Of a stretch of 64,000 nt of DNA, positions 8,876 to 16,910 are shown one piece after another. The translations under genes were made by a program, and so were the position numbers. This DNA comes from Oscillatoria princeps RMCB-10 (GTDB lineage Bacteria > Cyanobacteriota > Cyanobacteriia > Cyanobacteriales > Oscillatoriaceae). Each line of letters opens with the position of its first letter. Position 1 is the first letter of the stretch. Below the pieces are notes generated by a model. The model made no database searches. It was not told where the DNA came from and was given only the letters and a program-made list of their open reading frames with translations. Location: the NCBI GenBank assembly GCA_019359235.1, contig JAHHHT010000026.1, positions 54,527 to 118,526 on the forward strand, read 5' to 3'.

Positions 8876-9592
8876 ATGTCTGTAAAGACGCTAACAATTG
8901 ATGGTGTGGATGTCGCGATTGAGGAAGGGGCGACGTTGCTGAAGGCGGCGCAAGAGAATGGGATTCGCATTCCGACGCTGTGCCATTTGGAAGGGGTTAC
9001 GGATGTGGGGGCTTGCCGGTTGTGCCTGGTGGAAGTGGAAGGCAGCAATAAGCTGATGACTGCTTGCACGACTCAGGTTGTGGAGGGGATGAAAATCCGC
9101 ACGAATACCGAGCAGCTGAAGGAATACCGCAAGATGACTGTGGAGTTGCTTTTTGCGGAAGGCAATCACGTCTGCGCGGTGTGCGTGGCGAATGAGAATT
9201 GCGAATTGCAAGATTTGGCTGTTGAGGTGGGGATGGATCACTCCCGCTTCCCGTACCGCTTTCCAGAACGGGATGTGGATATTTCTCACGAGCGTTTTGG
9301 GATTGACCACAACCGCTGCGTTCTGTGCACGCGGTGCGTGCGGGTTTGTGATGAAATTGAAGGGGCTCACGTCTGGGATATTTCCTATCGCGGCGCTGCA
9401 GCTAAGGTGACTTCGGGCCTGAACCAGCCTTGGGGTGCGGTGGACGCCTGTACGAGTTGCGGCAAGTGCGTGGAGGCTTGTCCCACCGGCGCGATTTTCC
9501 GCAAGGGTTCTACGGTGGCGGAAATGGTTCACGACCGCTCCAAATTGGAATTTATTGTCACCGCACGGGAGAAGAAGCAATGGACAAAGTAA
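8876..9592 (+). CDS. hoxU: Bidirectional hydrogenase diaphorase subunit HoxU
   Basis: A 238-residue subunit homologous to the N-terminus of NuoG. A plant-type [2Fe-2S] domain ([19 protein letters not shown]) is followed by the His/Cys-rich segment [15 protein letters not shown] and by two [4Fe-4S] motifs, [11 protein letters not shown] and [12 protein letters not shown]. It relays electrons from HoxF to HoxY. GGAGAGGG lies just before the ATG. The last 13 bases overlap the start of hoxY, so the two are translationally coupled, as expected for subunits that meet at the diaphorase-hydrogenase interface. Confidence 0.97.
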   Translation: MSVKTLTIDGVDVAIEEGATLLKAAQENGIRIPTLCHLEGVTDVGACRLCLVEVEGSNKLMTACTTQVVEGMKIRTNTEQLKEYRKMTVELLFAEGNHVCAVCVANENCELQDLAVEVGMDHSRFPYRFPERDVDISHERFGIDHNRCVLCTRCVRVCDEIEGAHVWDISYRGAAAKVTSGLNQPWGAVDACTSCGKCVEACPTGAIFRKGSTVAEMVHDRSKLEFIVTAREKKQWTK

Positions 9593-10128
9593 AGCTTGCC
9601 ACGGTTTGGCTGGGCGGCTGCTCTGGCTGTCACATGTCGTTCCTGGATTTGGATGAGTTGCTGTTTGAGCTCGCCGCTCATGCTGAGGTGGTTTACAGTC
9701 CGGTTGGTTGCGATCTGAAAACTTACCCCGAAGGCGTGGATGTGGTGCTGGTTGAGGGTGCTGTCGCTAATGAGGAAAATCTGGAACTGATTCATAAGGT
9801 GAGGGAGCGCAGCAAGGTGCTGGTTTCTTTTGGGGATTGCGCTGTGACGGCAAATGTGCCGGCGATGCGCAATATGCTGAAAGGTGCCGATCCGGTTCTG
9901 AAGCGCTGCTATCTGGAGCTGGGAGATGTGACCCCCCAACTGCCGAAGGAAGAGGGCATTGTGCCGCCGCTGCTCGACCGCGTGCTGCCGGTGCATGAAG
10001 TCGTGCCGGTGGATATTTTCTTGCCCGGATGTCCGCCTTCGGCTGACCGGATTTGGGCAGCGGTTGAACCCATGCTCAAGGGTGAGAAACCCCGGATGGA
10101 AGGGCGGTCAATGATTAAGTTTGGCTAG
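9580..10128 (+). CDS. hoxY: Bidirectional [NiFe]-hydrogenase small subunit HoxY
   Basis: A 182-residue small subunit without a Tat signal, hence cytoplasmic. It carries the proximal [4Fe-4S] cluster: the N-terminal [17 protein letters not shown] supplies the first Cys pair, with further Cys residues in [12 protein letters not shown] and [12 protein letters not shown]. The ATG at 9580 begins with [17 protein letters not shown] as in other HoxY proteins; the longer frame upstream is read within hoxU. The overlap with hoxU is 13 bases. The next gene is not hoxH but a secreted nuclease, which is unusual because HoxY and HoxH form the catalytic heterodimer. Confidence 0.97.
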   Translation: MDKVKLATVWLGGCSGCHMSFLDLDELLFELAAHAEVVYSPVGCDLKTYPEGVDVVLVEGAVANEENLELIHKVRERSKVLVSFGDCAVTANVPAMRNMLKGADPVLKRCYLELGDVTPQLPKEEGIVPPLLDRVLPVHEVVPVDIFLPGCPPSADRIWAAVEPMLKGEKPRMEGRSMIKFG

Positions 10129-10213
10129 CAGGACAGGGATTGGTGTATAATTCCACCCGAGATCAAATCAGCAGACCTTCGCGGGTCTGCGCTGCCAGAA
10201 CGCGACAAGGGTT

Positions 10214-10789
10214 ATGTCAGTGAAACGAAGCAAACATTTTTTTCAACTCACCATCGCCGCGCTGGGGCTAATTCTTCTGGGTGGAATTTTCGGGCAACCG
10301 GCCTTAAATTCCCAGGCTTCCCAACCTTTGCTGCCGGCTGCGGTTATCAAAATAGTAGACGGCGACACCCTGGATGTCAGCATGGCTGGGTGCCGGCTGC
10401 CCTCCAACGGCAGTTCCCAAGAGTGCAGGGTTCAGCTGGCTTGTATCGACACGCCCGAGGCGAACGCAAAGCCTTTTTTCCAGCAGGCAAAAGACCGGCT
10501 AGCAGCGCTAGTGCCTCCCGGAACAGCTATAATGGTAAGAGATACGGGAAGCATTACCCCCGACGGCAAGCGTCTTGTAGGTGAGGTATTTGTCAATAAG
10601 AAATCGGTCAATTTACAGATGGTTCGAGAAGGACAAGCGGTGATTTACTGCCAGCATCTAAATAATTGTGCGGGCTCGCGAAATTCCTACCTTAGCGCAG
10701 AGGCTGCGGCAAAGCGAGAGGGTCTGGGCGTGTGGAATCCCAAGCAACCGCTGACACAATTCAGGGAAACACATCCGTGTCCTGATTAA
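10214..10789 (+). CDS. Secreted thermonuclease-like (SNase) protein inside the hox operon
   Basis: A 191-residue protein with a signal peptide (basic start, hydrophobic core at about residues 12-27, small residues near 35) and one staphylococcal-nuclease domain. VDGDTLDV supplies the first metal-binding Asp and RVQLACIDTPEA the catalytic Arg and Glu; an Arg in DGKRLVGEVF probably matches the third catalytic residue. Four Cys (two near the start of the domain, two in CQHLNNCAG) could form disulfides in the periplasm. It is likely an active Ca2+-dependent nuclease. It lies between hoxY and hoxH on the same strand, followed by repeat hairpins, so it may be an inserted passenger. No link to hydrogenase function is known to me. 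Confidence 0.85.
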   Translation: MSVKRSKHFFQLTIAALGLILLGGIFGQPALNSQASQPLLPAAVIKIVDGDTLDVSMAGCRLPSNGSSQECRVQLACIDTPEANAKPFFQQAKDRLAALVPPGTAIMVRDTGSITPDGKRLVGEVFVNKKSVNLQMVREGQAVIYCQHLNNCAGSRNSYLSAEAAAKREGLGVWNPKQPLTQFRETHPCPD

Positions 10790-10800
10790 ACTTCTCGTAG

Positions 10801-10950
10801 GGTGCGTTCCGCACATAGGAACTCCTTCAATGCTAGTGGGCGTCCGCTCGTGCGGAACGCACCGGCAAGTAGGCAAGCACCGGCAAGTGGGGTGCGTTCC
10901 GCAGAGAGTAATTCCCTATAAGTAGTGCGCGTCCGCTGGTGCGGAACGCT
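10801..10950. repeat. Two tandem long hairpins between the nuclease gene and hoxH
   Basis: Copy 1 (10801-10863) has GGTGCGTTCCGCA at its left end and the inverse TGCGGAACGCACC at its right end. Copy 2 (10891-10950) repeats the plan with a slightly degraded right arm. The loops differ in sequence but keep CGTCCGCT before the right arm. These are mobile-type palindromic repeats in an operon gap and could act as partial terminators or mRNA stabilisers between hoxY and hoxH. Confidence 0.65.
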
Positions 10951-10982
10951 ACAGAGTTCTAAACTAATGAGAGAGGAGTTCT

Positions 10983-12407
10983 ATGTCTAAAACAGTTGTT
11001 ATCGATCCAGTCACGCGAATTGAGGGGCACGCCAAAATATCCGTGTTTCTGGATGACGCCGGCGAAGTGTCAAACGCCCGCTTTCACGTCGTAGAATTTC
11101 GCGGGTTTGAGAAATTCTGCGAGGGAAGGCCCATGTGGGAAATGTCGGGAATAACTGCCCGCATCTGCGGTATTTGTCCGGTAAGTCACTTGCTGGCTTC
11201 GGCGAAAACAGGCGATAAAATTCAGGCGGTAAAGGTTCCTGTTGCCGGCGAGAAGCTGCGGCGGATGATGAACCTTGGGCAGATTACCCAGTCCCACGCC
11301 CTCAGTTTCTTCCACCTCAGCAGCCCTGATTTTCTGCTAGGATGGGATAGCAATCCCGCCACGCGAAACGTGTTCGGGCTGATGGCGGCTGACCCGGATT
11401 TGGCTCGCAGTGGGATTCGGTTGCGGCAATTCGGTCAGAAAGTGATAGAATTGTTGGGGGCGAAGAAAATTCACCCCGCTTGGGCAGTTCCCGGTGGCGT
11501 GCGCTCCCCCCTGTCTGAAGAAGGGCGGACGTGGATACGGGAACGTCTTCCGGAGTCGTTTGCTACGATAAACACTGCGCTCGGTTTGTTCAAGCGCCTG
11601 CTGGATCAGTTCGGCACTGAGGTGGATGTTTTCGGGAAGTTCCCCTCCCTGTTTATGGGGTTAGTGGGTAAAGATGGCGTCTGGGAGCACTATGGCGGTC
11701 ACATCCGCTTTACGGACAGCGAAGGCAAGATTGTGGCTGACAACCTCAGCGAGGATGACTATCAGGAATTTCTCGGTGAGGCGGTGGAATCGTGGTCTTA
11801 TTTGAAGTTCCCCTATTACAAACCTCTGGGCTATCCGGACGGGATATATCGGGTTGGGCCACTGGCAAGACTGAACATTTGCTCGAAGATGGGGGTAGAG
11901 GCTGCTGACAGAGAGTTGCTGGAGTTCCGCAACCGGGCCGGTGGGGTGGCCACTTCCTCGTTTTACTATCACTACGCCCGCCTGATTGAGATTGTGGCTG
12001 CCCTGGAGTACATTGAGCAGCTGGTGAATGACCCGGATATTGTCTCGCCCCGGACTCGCGCTACTGCCGGTATTAACCAGCTGGAAGGTATCGGCGTCAG
12101 CGAAGCGCCGCGCGGCACGCTGTTCCACCACTATCAGGTGGATGAAAATGGCCTGATTAAGAAGGTGAACTTGATTATCGCCACCGGCCAAAATAATTTG
12201 GCGATGAACAAAACCGTGACTCAGATTGCCCAGCATTACATTCACGGGAATGAGATTCCTGAAGGGATGTTAAACCGGGTGGAAGCCGGCATTCGGGCGT
12301 TTGACCCCTGCCTCAGCTGCTCAACTCACGCTGCCGGCCAAATGCCGCTGCACATCGAATTGGTTGGGGCAGATGGCACGGTTCTCGATGAAGTCTGGCG
12401 AGATTAA
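10983..12407 (+). CDS. hoxH: Bidirectional [NiFe]-hydrogenase large (catalytic) subunit HoxH
   Basis: A 474-residue catalytic subunit. The nickel ligands are in place: [10 protein letters not shown] (Cys62, Cys65) and DPCLSCSTH (Cys443, Cys446). The sequence continues 25 residues beyond His449, the tail expected to be removed by HoxW after nickel insertion. The N-terminal [12 protein letters not shown] is the usual large-subunit signature. It carries out reversible H2 oxidation/proton reduction with HoxY in the cytoplasm. GAGAGGAG at about 10970 precedes the ATG. Upstream are repeat hairpins and the nuclease gene, so expression could come through the operon or from a local promoter that I did not identify. 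All catalytic motifs are intact. Confidence 0.98.
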   Translation: MSKTVVIDPVTRIEGHAKISVFLDDAGEVSNARFHVVEFRGFEKFCEGRPMWEMSGITARICGICPVSHLLASAKTGDKIQAVKVPVAGEKLRRMMNLGQITQSHALSFFHLSSPDFLLGWDSNPATRNVFGLMAADPDLARSGIRLRQFGQKVIELLGAKKIHPAWAVPGGVRSPLSEEGRTWIRERLPESFATINTALGLFKRLLDQFGTEVDVFGKFPSLFMGLVGKDGVWEHYGGHIRFTDSEGKIVADNLSEDDYQEFLGEAVESWSYLKFPYYKPLGYPDGIYRVGPLARLNICSKMGVEAADRELLEFRNRAGGVATSSFYYHYARLIEIVAALEYIEQLVNDPDIVSPRTRATAGINQLEGIGVSEAPRGTLFHHYQVDENGLIKKVNLIIATGQNNLAMNKTVTQIAQHYIHGNEIPEGMLNRVEAGIRAFDPCLSCSTHAAGQMPLHIELVGADGTVLDEVWRD

Positions 12408-12822
12408 GTGAGCGCGGATTAGAGAAATCCGGTTTCGGGCCAAACAAATCGAGGTTAAGAAACCGGGTTTCTCTCTCGGGAAAGACCAATTTGTGGGAGG
12501 GAAAGTCAAAAGAAACCCGGTTTCTGAGATGGCTTCCGCAAGCTAAGCTGTTAGGCTAATAATGCTGCTTGTCCCTTGAAAGTCGGCTCCGCCGACAGAG
12601 CGGCGTTCCCAGGCGGAGCCTGGGAACGAGGGGAGGCCACAACCCGTAGGGCAGGCGTCCCGCCTGCCCTCAAGGACAGGCAAGATGCCTGTCCTACGGG
12701 GGGTGTGTGCCGCACAGCCGACTGTCAGGCGTTCCCCACGGTGCGAGCATGCTTCCCGCAGGGTGCCTGGGAACGAGGGCAACGAAGGCAACGAGGGCAA
12801 AGTCACAAAGGAGAAGTAACCG
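12408..12822. repeat. Composite of dispersed palindromic repeats between hoxH and the signalling module
   Basis: This 415-base gap is almost entirely repeats. GAAACCGGGTTTCT-type palindromes lie at about 12428-12523. A GTTCCCAGGCGGAGCCTGGGAAC hairpin family member lies near 12604-12626. A pair reading GCAGGCGTCCCGCCTGCCC and GACAGGCAAGATGCCTGTC occupies about 12651-12694; the second family recurs at 33274-33339. Purine-rich GGCAACGAGGGCAA repeats run into the Shine-Dalgarno AAAGGAG before 12823. No gene is supported. Confidence 0.65.
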
Positions 12823-13077
12823 ATGGTCAAACAGAATTTGTATTTGTGCATGGGTTCGGCTTGCCATCAACTGGGAGTCTATGAAGTTTTGCCGAAACTG
12901 CAAAGCATGATCGGCGAATATCACCTAGAGGAGAAAGTTGAGCTCAAGGGTTCTTTTTGTCTGGATACCTGTAGCGACGGAATTGTGATGAAATTCAAGG
13001 AGAAAGTCTTTACCAAGATTAGCCCAGAGAACATTGAGCAGAAATTCATTCAAGAGATTTTGCCAAATATCCAGTAA
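12823..13077 (+). CDS. Small [2Fe-2S] thioredoxin-like ferredoxin of the hydrogenase-linked signalling module
   Basis: An 84-residue protein with four cysteines at 9, 14, 46 and 50 (CMGSACH and FCLDTC), a C-x4-C...C-x3-C arrangement typical of the thioredoxin-like [2Fe-2S] fold of NuoE/HoxE C-terminal domains. It is much shorter than HoxE, so it is a stand-alone redox carrier or sensor. AAAGGAG sits eight bases before the ATG. The stop is followed within 14 bases by a PAS-domain gene and then by a SpoIIE-type phosphatase gene, all on the same strand between hoxH and hoxW. I infer that it reports redox state to the PAS protein. Similar triads are, to my memory, familiar beside clostridial [FeFe] hydrogenases; this could not be checked here. 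Confidence 0.85.
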   Translation: MVKQNLYLCMGSACHQLGVYEVLPKLQSMIGEYHLEEKVELKGSFCLDTCSDGIVMKFKEKVFTKISPENIEQKFIQEILPNIQ

Positions 13078-13090
13078 AAGGAGAAAGATT

Positions 13091-13600
13091 GTGGTGGATG
13101 CCGGAGAGAGAAATTTGTGGCAGCTGTTATGGGAGTATGACCCGAATGGCTTGATTGTGCTGGATACGGATTTCAATATAAAGCTGGTCAATCCCGCCTT
13201 TTGCAAAATGTTTCAGGTGGAAGCGGAAGAGATCATCGGCCAGCCAGCCGCCCAGCTTTTCGAGGATGTAGAAGATTTTAAGAGAGTCTGGGAAAAAAAT
13301 GAGGTTGTGAGGGGGAAAGAAAAAGAATATCCGGCTCACAACTTGTATGTGAGGAGAGTGATTTTTCCGATTCCGGATGAAAATATCATTGCCTGTATCA
13401 TGGTTGATGTCACCCAGGAATGGCAGCGAAAGAAAGAAATGATGAAACTAAAAACGGAGACAGTGGCCAAAGTTAATGAGGTGGTGGACAATCAAATGAA
13501 AGTTGTGCAGGAGATTGCCGGTTTGCTGGGGGAAACCACTGCTGAAACCAAGGTCAGCTTGTTAAAAATCATCAAAATGGTAGACCACGATATTGTTTAG
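13091..13600 (+). CDS. PAS-domain protein of the hydrogenase-linked signalling module
   Basis: A soluble protein of about 169 residues. Residues 10-110 form a PAS fold (LLWEYDPNGLIVLDTDFNIK, NPAFCKMF, EIIGQPAAQLFED, ending IMVDVTQEWQRKKEM). A helical, probably coiled-coil C-terminus follows (about 115-169). It has no kinase or DNA-binding domain, so its output must pass to a partner, most likely the phosphatase encoded 45 bases downstream. The GTG at 13091 was chosen because AAAGGAG at 13077-13083 is correctly spaced; the first ATG in frame, 13034, lies inside the preceding gene. Cys in the NPAFCKMF segment is the only obvious redox residue. Ligand unknown. Confidence 0.82.
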   Translation: MVDAGERNLWQLLWEYDPNGLIVLDTDFNIKLVNPAFCKMFQVEAEEIIGQPAAQLFEDVEDFKRVWEKNEVVRGKEKEYPAHNLYVRRVIFPIPDENIIACIMVDVTQEWQRKKEMMKLKTETVAKVNEVVDNQMKVVQEIAGLLGETTAETKVSLLKIIKMVDHDIV

Positions 13601-13645
13601 GCAGCGCCCGCGGGACATAGCAGACGTTTGAGGAGGAAGCAGACA

Positions 13646-14842
13646 GTGACAGTTCTTAAGGATGTCAGGCTTGCAGTTGCGACGGAGAATTTTCTCGATA
13701 TTTTCGACCTCAGTTTAAATAAGAAGGGGGAAGAACTTTGCGGGGACAAGGTAAAATTCCGCAAAACAGAGGGGAAAACCACCATCGTGCTGTCGGACGG
13801 TTTGGGGAGTGGCGTGAAAGCCAATATTCTCGCCACCCTGACCACGGAAATTATCATCACGATGTTGAATGCCGATGTCCCACTCCAGGAAGTGATCAAG
13901 ACGGTGATCGGCACTTTACCTATCTGTCAAGTCAGAAAAATTGCCTACTCCACATTTACCATCATCCAAATCAAGCACGAGAACAATAAGTTTAAGGTCA
14001 TTAACTTTGACAACCCTCCAGTTTTCTATTTAAAGAAAGGGAAGCTGGCCAAGCTGGAATCGCGCACGGAAAATATCTGGGATAAAAAGATTACCTTTTC
14101 GGAGGGGTATCTGGAAAAAGGTGATTTTCTAGGCGCTGTCAGTGATGGGGTTCTCTATGCCGGTCTGGGCGTGGCCTTAAATTTCGGTTGGGGGTGGGAC
14201 AAGATTGCCAGCTACATCGAATCTGTTTTAAACCGGCAGAGTCACACCGCCCGCAATATTGTGCAGAGTGTGATTGCAGAAACCCACTCGCTTTACCGGG
14301 GAAAAATTGGGGATGACGCCACCTTTGTGGGCGTGTACGTCAGGCAGCGAAACCCTTTGATGATTTTCACCGGCCCTCCCCTTGACGAAACCAAGGACAT
14401 CATGTATGTGGAAAGGCTATTAAATTTTGAGGGCCGCAAGGTGGTGTGCGGGGGCACCACAGGCAATATTGTAGCGAGCTATCTGGGGGAGACGATAGAA
14501 ATGGATATCTCCACCATGCGGAAAGAACTCCCCCCCATCGGCAGATTGAGCGAAATCGATTTGGTCACAGAAGGGATTCTAACGATTTCCAAATGCCAGG
14601 AGGTGCTGCGAGCTTGTAACTTTGATATCTCCCGGCTGCCGGCGGACAAGAACGGTGCGGTTTTGCTGGCGCAGGAAATCCTGCAAGCGGACTCTATCCT
14701 ATTTTTGGTGGGCCAGAGCATCAACGAGTTCTATCAAAACCCCCTGCTGCCCAAAAATATTTCCATCCGGCGAAACTTAGTGGAAGATTTAGTAAACTTT
14801 TTGCGGCAAAAGCAAAAAGAAGTCACGCTAGAATATTGTTAG
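13646..14842 (+). CDS. SpoIIE/PP2C-type serine phosphatase of the hydrogenase-linked signalling module
   Basis: A protein of about 398 residues. Residues 5-230 carry the PP2C-like SpoIIE phosphatase fold: VLSDGLGSGVKAN (metal-binding Asp51), FLGAVSDGVLYAGLG (near 165) and IGDDATFVGVYV (Asp pair near 222). The C-terminal 170 residues form a further domain that I do not recognise, with FTGPPLDETKD and CGGTTGNIVASYLG. Such enzymes dephosphorylate anti-sigma antagonists or other Ser/Thr phosphoproteins. The GTG at 13646 is favoured by AGGAGG at 13631-13636; the upstream TTG at 13628 overlaps that site. With the adjacent PAS and [2Fe-2S] genes it forms a plausible redox-to-phosphatase signalling chain inside the hydrogenase operon. 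No STAS or anti-sigma gene was seen nearby. Confidence 0.85.
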   Translation: MTVLKDVRLAVATENFLDIFDLSLNKKGEELCGDKVKFRKTEGKTTIVLSDGLGSGVKANILATLTTEIIITMLNADVPLQEVIKTVIGTLPICQVRKIAYSTFTIIQIKHENNKFKVINFDNPPVFYLKKGKLAKLESRTENIWDKKITFSEGYLEKGDFLGAVSDGVLYAGLGVALNFGWGWDKIASYIESVLNRQSHTARNIVQSVIAETHSLYRGKIGDDATFVGVYVRQRNPLMIFTGPPLDETKDIMYVERLLNFEGRKVVCGGTTGNIVASYLGETIEMDISTMRKELPPIGRLSEIDLVTEGILTISKCQEVLRACNFDISRLPADKNGAVLLAQEILQADSILFLVGQSINEFYQNPLLPKNISIRRNLVEDLVNFLRQKQKEVTLEYC

Positions 14843-14862
14843 CACCCCAAACTGTCAAGACA

Positions 14863-15411
14863 ATGAATTGCAATCTCACGGCCAAGCTCCAATCCCTCCG
14901 CCACTCTGTCGTCGTCATCGGTTACGGCAACGAACTGCGCAGTGATGACGCCATTGGGCCACAAGTCGCTCGCGCCGTGCAAGCTTGGGGAGTGCCTTCC
15001 GTACACTCGTTGGCTGTGCACCAGCTGACTCCGGAATTGGCAGAAACCCTCGCCGAAGCGGAAATGGCCATCTTTGTTGACGCTTGTATCACCCCTGCCG
15101 CTCCCCCACCAGCTGATGGGGGGGAAGAAGATGGCCCATCCGTGCGAGTGCTTCCCCTGGAACCTGCCGGTGCGGGTGCTAGCATTGGGGGGCATGCGAG
15201 CGATCCGGGAACGCTGCTGGCCCTCGCTGGACATCTGTACGGTCACGCACCCCAAGCTTGGCTGGTAACAGTACCGGGGGTTAACTTCGATTTGGGAGAG
15301 GAACTCTCGCCTGTGGCCGAAACGGGAATGGCTGACGCTCTGGAGGAGATTGATTACCTGATCAGGAAATCCCTATCCGCCACTGAGGTCGCGGCGCAAC
15401 AGGTGCCCTGA
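14863..15411 (+). CDS. hoxW: Hydrogenase maturation endopeptidase HoxW
   Basis: A 182-residue protease of the HyaD/HycI/HoxW family, which cuts the C-terminal tail of the large subunit after nickel insertion. The family start is seen in VVVIGYGNELRSDDAIGPQVA, with the conserved Gly-Asn-x-x-Arg-x-Asp-Asp segment, and a second metal-binding Asp in IFVDACITP. HoxH in this window has the expected 25-residue tail to remove. The ATG at 14863 gives a normal length; an in-frame TTG at 14836 overlapping the phosphatase end is a weaker alternative. The Pro/Gly-rich insert near residues 85-100 (PAAPPPADGGEEDGP) is an unusual loop. Confidence 0.93.
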   Translation: MNCNLTAKLQSLRHSVVVIGYGNELRSDDAIGPQVARAVQAWGVPSVHSLAVHQLTPELAETLAEAEMAIFVDACITPAAPPPADGGEEDGPSVRVLPLEPAGAGASIGGHASDPGTLLALAGHLYGHAPQAWLVTVPGVNFDLGEELSPVAETGMADALEEIDYLIRKSLSATEVAAQQVP

Positions 15412-15635
15412 AGCAATGCCCTTTTGCGTGATGCCCATTGCCCAGTGGCGGTCTGCCACTCGCCCGTTCCAGAGCCGAACGGGCCAGATATTACGCTTGA
15501 TTAATATTTTATTAAAAGTTAGCGGCTGCTCCAGAAAAGCCCAGTATAAAGGAGATAAATCGCGTTACCCTATGGGTAAACCGGCTTTCAATCAATAATT
15601 AATTAAGCGTATTTCAGAGAAGCGCGGGGCAGTCA

Positions 15636-15977
15636 ATGCACGAAGTGAGCTTAATGTCAAGTACCTTAAACATGGCCTTGGAGCACGCCAGCCGGCAAGG
15701 GGCGCAAAAAATCCACCGGCTGAAAATGCGGGTGGGCGAACAGTCGGGTGTGGTTCCCGAAGCGCTGGAATTTGCCTTTGACGTGGTGACGCAGGGGACA
15801 ATTGCCGAAGGGGCCAACCTGGAAGTGGAGAAAATACCGGTAATTTGTTACTGCGTTAACTGCAAGCAGGAGTTTCAACCGGATACCCTGTTCTATGAGT
15901 GCCCGGAATGCCACGAACTCAGCTCTGAGGTGCGCTGTGGGCGAGAGATTGAACTCACATCTTTGGAGGTTTCTTAA
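15636..15977 (+). CDS. hypA: Hydrogenase nickel-incorporation protein HypA
   Basis: A 113-residue protein. The N-terminal MHEVSL holds the Met1-His2-Glu3 nickel site, and two zinc-binding pairs are seen as [10 protein letters not shown] and CPECHELS. HypA delivers nickel to the large subunit together with HypB. It lies two bases before hypB, so the pair is co-translated. Upstream, 15412-15635 is a 224-base gap after hoxW with an AT-rich stretch (TTAATATTTTATTAAAAG) and an AAAGGAG that does not lead to a supported gene. Length and motifs are normal. Confidence 0.97.
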   Translation: MHEVSLMSSTLNMALEHASRQGAQKIHRLKMRVGEQSGVVPEALEFAFDVVTQGTIAEGANLEVEKIPVICYCVNCKQEFQPDTLFYECPECHELSSEVRCGREIELTSLEVS

Positions 15978-15979
15978 CG

Positions 15980-16864
15980 ATGTGTAAAGATTGCGGATGC
16001 AGTAAGGTCGGAGAAATTGGCATCCACAGCCATGCCGGCGCTGACGATCGCGACCACGACCACTCTCACGACCACGGCCACGAGCACGAGCACGAGCACC
16101 CTCACGAGCACGAGCACGAGCACGAGCACGGGCACGAGCACGAACACGGGCACCACCACCATCACCACAGCACTGGGAATGGGCACAAGACGGTGGAGAT
16201 TGTGCAATCGATATTAGACAAAAATGACCGGCTCGCCGAGCGCAACCGGGGCTATTTCATGGCCAAGGGACTGCTGGTGCTGAACGTGCTGTCCTCCCCT
16301 GGGTCTGGGAAAACCGCCTTTCTGGAACGGACAGTCAAAGACACCGGCAGCCGCTTAAAAATAGGGGTAATTGTCGGAGACTTAGAAACCGAAAACGACG
16401 CAGTGCGCCTGCGGGGTGCCGGCGCAGAAGCAGTGCAAATCACCACCGGCACCGTCTGCCACCTGGAAGCGGAAATGGTGGCCCGGGCTGCCCAGAAGCT
16501 CGACCTGGATGCGCTGGATGTCCTCGTCATCGAAAACGTCGGCAATCTCGTCTGCCCAGCCGCCTACGATTTGGGGGAAAATTTGCGAGCGGTGCTGCTT
16601 TCCGTTACGGAAGGAGAAGACAAACCCCTGAAATATTCTACCATGTTCAAGACCGCCGATGCGGTAATTGTCAGTAAAATCGACATTGCCGAAGTCGTGG
16701 GATTTGACCGCGAAAAAGCCCTGAGTAACATTCGGCGAGTTGCCCCACAAGCGACCATTTTTGAAGTTTCGGCGCGAACGGGTGCCGGGATGGAAAATTG
16801 GCAGCGCTATCTGCAAGAAAAGCTTTCAAAAATCAGCCAGCAGGCGTCATTCGTTAGCCCTTAA
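15980..16864 (+). CDS. hypB: Hydrogenase nickel-incorporation GTPase HypB with long His-rich region
   Basis: A 294-residue SIMIBI-class GTPase. The N-terminal [11 protein letters not shown] matches the high-affinity nickel motif CxxCGC. A histidine-rich tract follows (residues 16-63, 24 His, mostly alternating with Glu, Asp or Gly and ending in six consecutive His), which could store nickel. The P-loop is [10 protein letters not shown] (about 105-114), and [11 protein letters not shown] supplies the base-recognition motif. It drives nickel insertion into HoxH with HypA. GGAGG at 15965-15969 and the two-base gap from hypA support the start. The His tract is encoded by near-perfect CACGAG repeats and is therefore prone to length change. 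Confidence 0.97.
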   Translation: MCKDCGCSKVGEIGIHSHAGADDRDHDHSHDHGHEHEHEHPHEHEHEHEHGHEHEHGHHHHHHSTGNGHKTVEIVQSILDKNDRLAERNRGYFMAKGLLVLNVLSSPGSGKTAFLERTVKDTGSRLKIGVIVGDLETENDAVRLRGAGAEAVQITTGTVCHLEAEMVARAAQKLDLDALDVLVIENVGNLVCPAAYDLGENLRAVLLSVTEGEDKPLKYSTMFKTADAVIVSKIDIAEVVGFDREKALSNIRRVAPQATIFEVSARTGAGMENWQRYLQEKLSKISQQASFVSP

Positions 16865-16910
16865 ACATGACGGCCCACTCGCAAGCCTATTGAATGGCAA
16901 AGAAAAAACC

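Noticed and set aside
12576..12884. Overlapping frames on both strands after hoxH
   Set aside because: The region is a composite of palindromic repeats; the frames read through them in both directions and no start signal fits, apart from the real gene at 12823.
15416..15598. Small frame between hoxW and hypA
   Set aside because: No ribosome-binding site or family resemblance; translation ends in AT-rich spacer.
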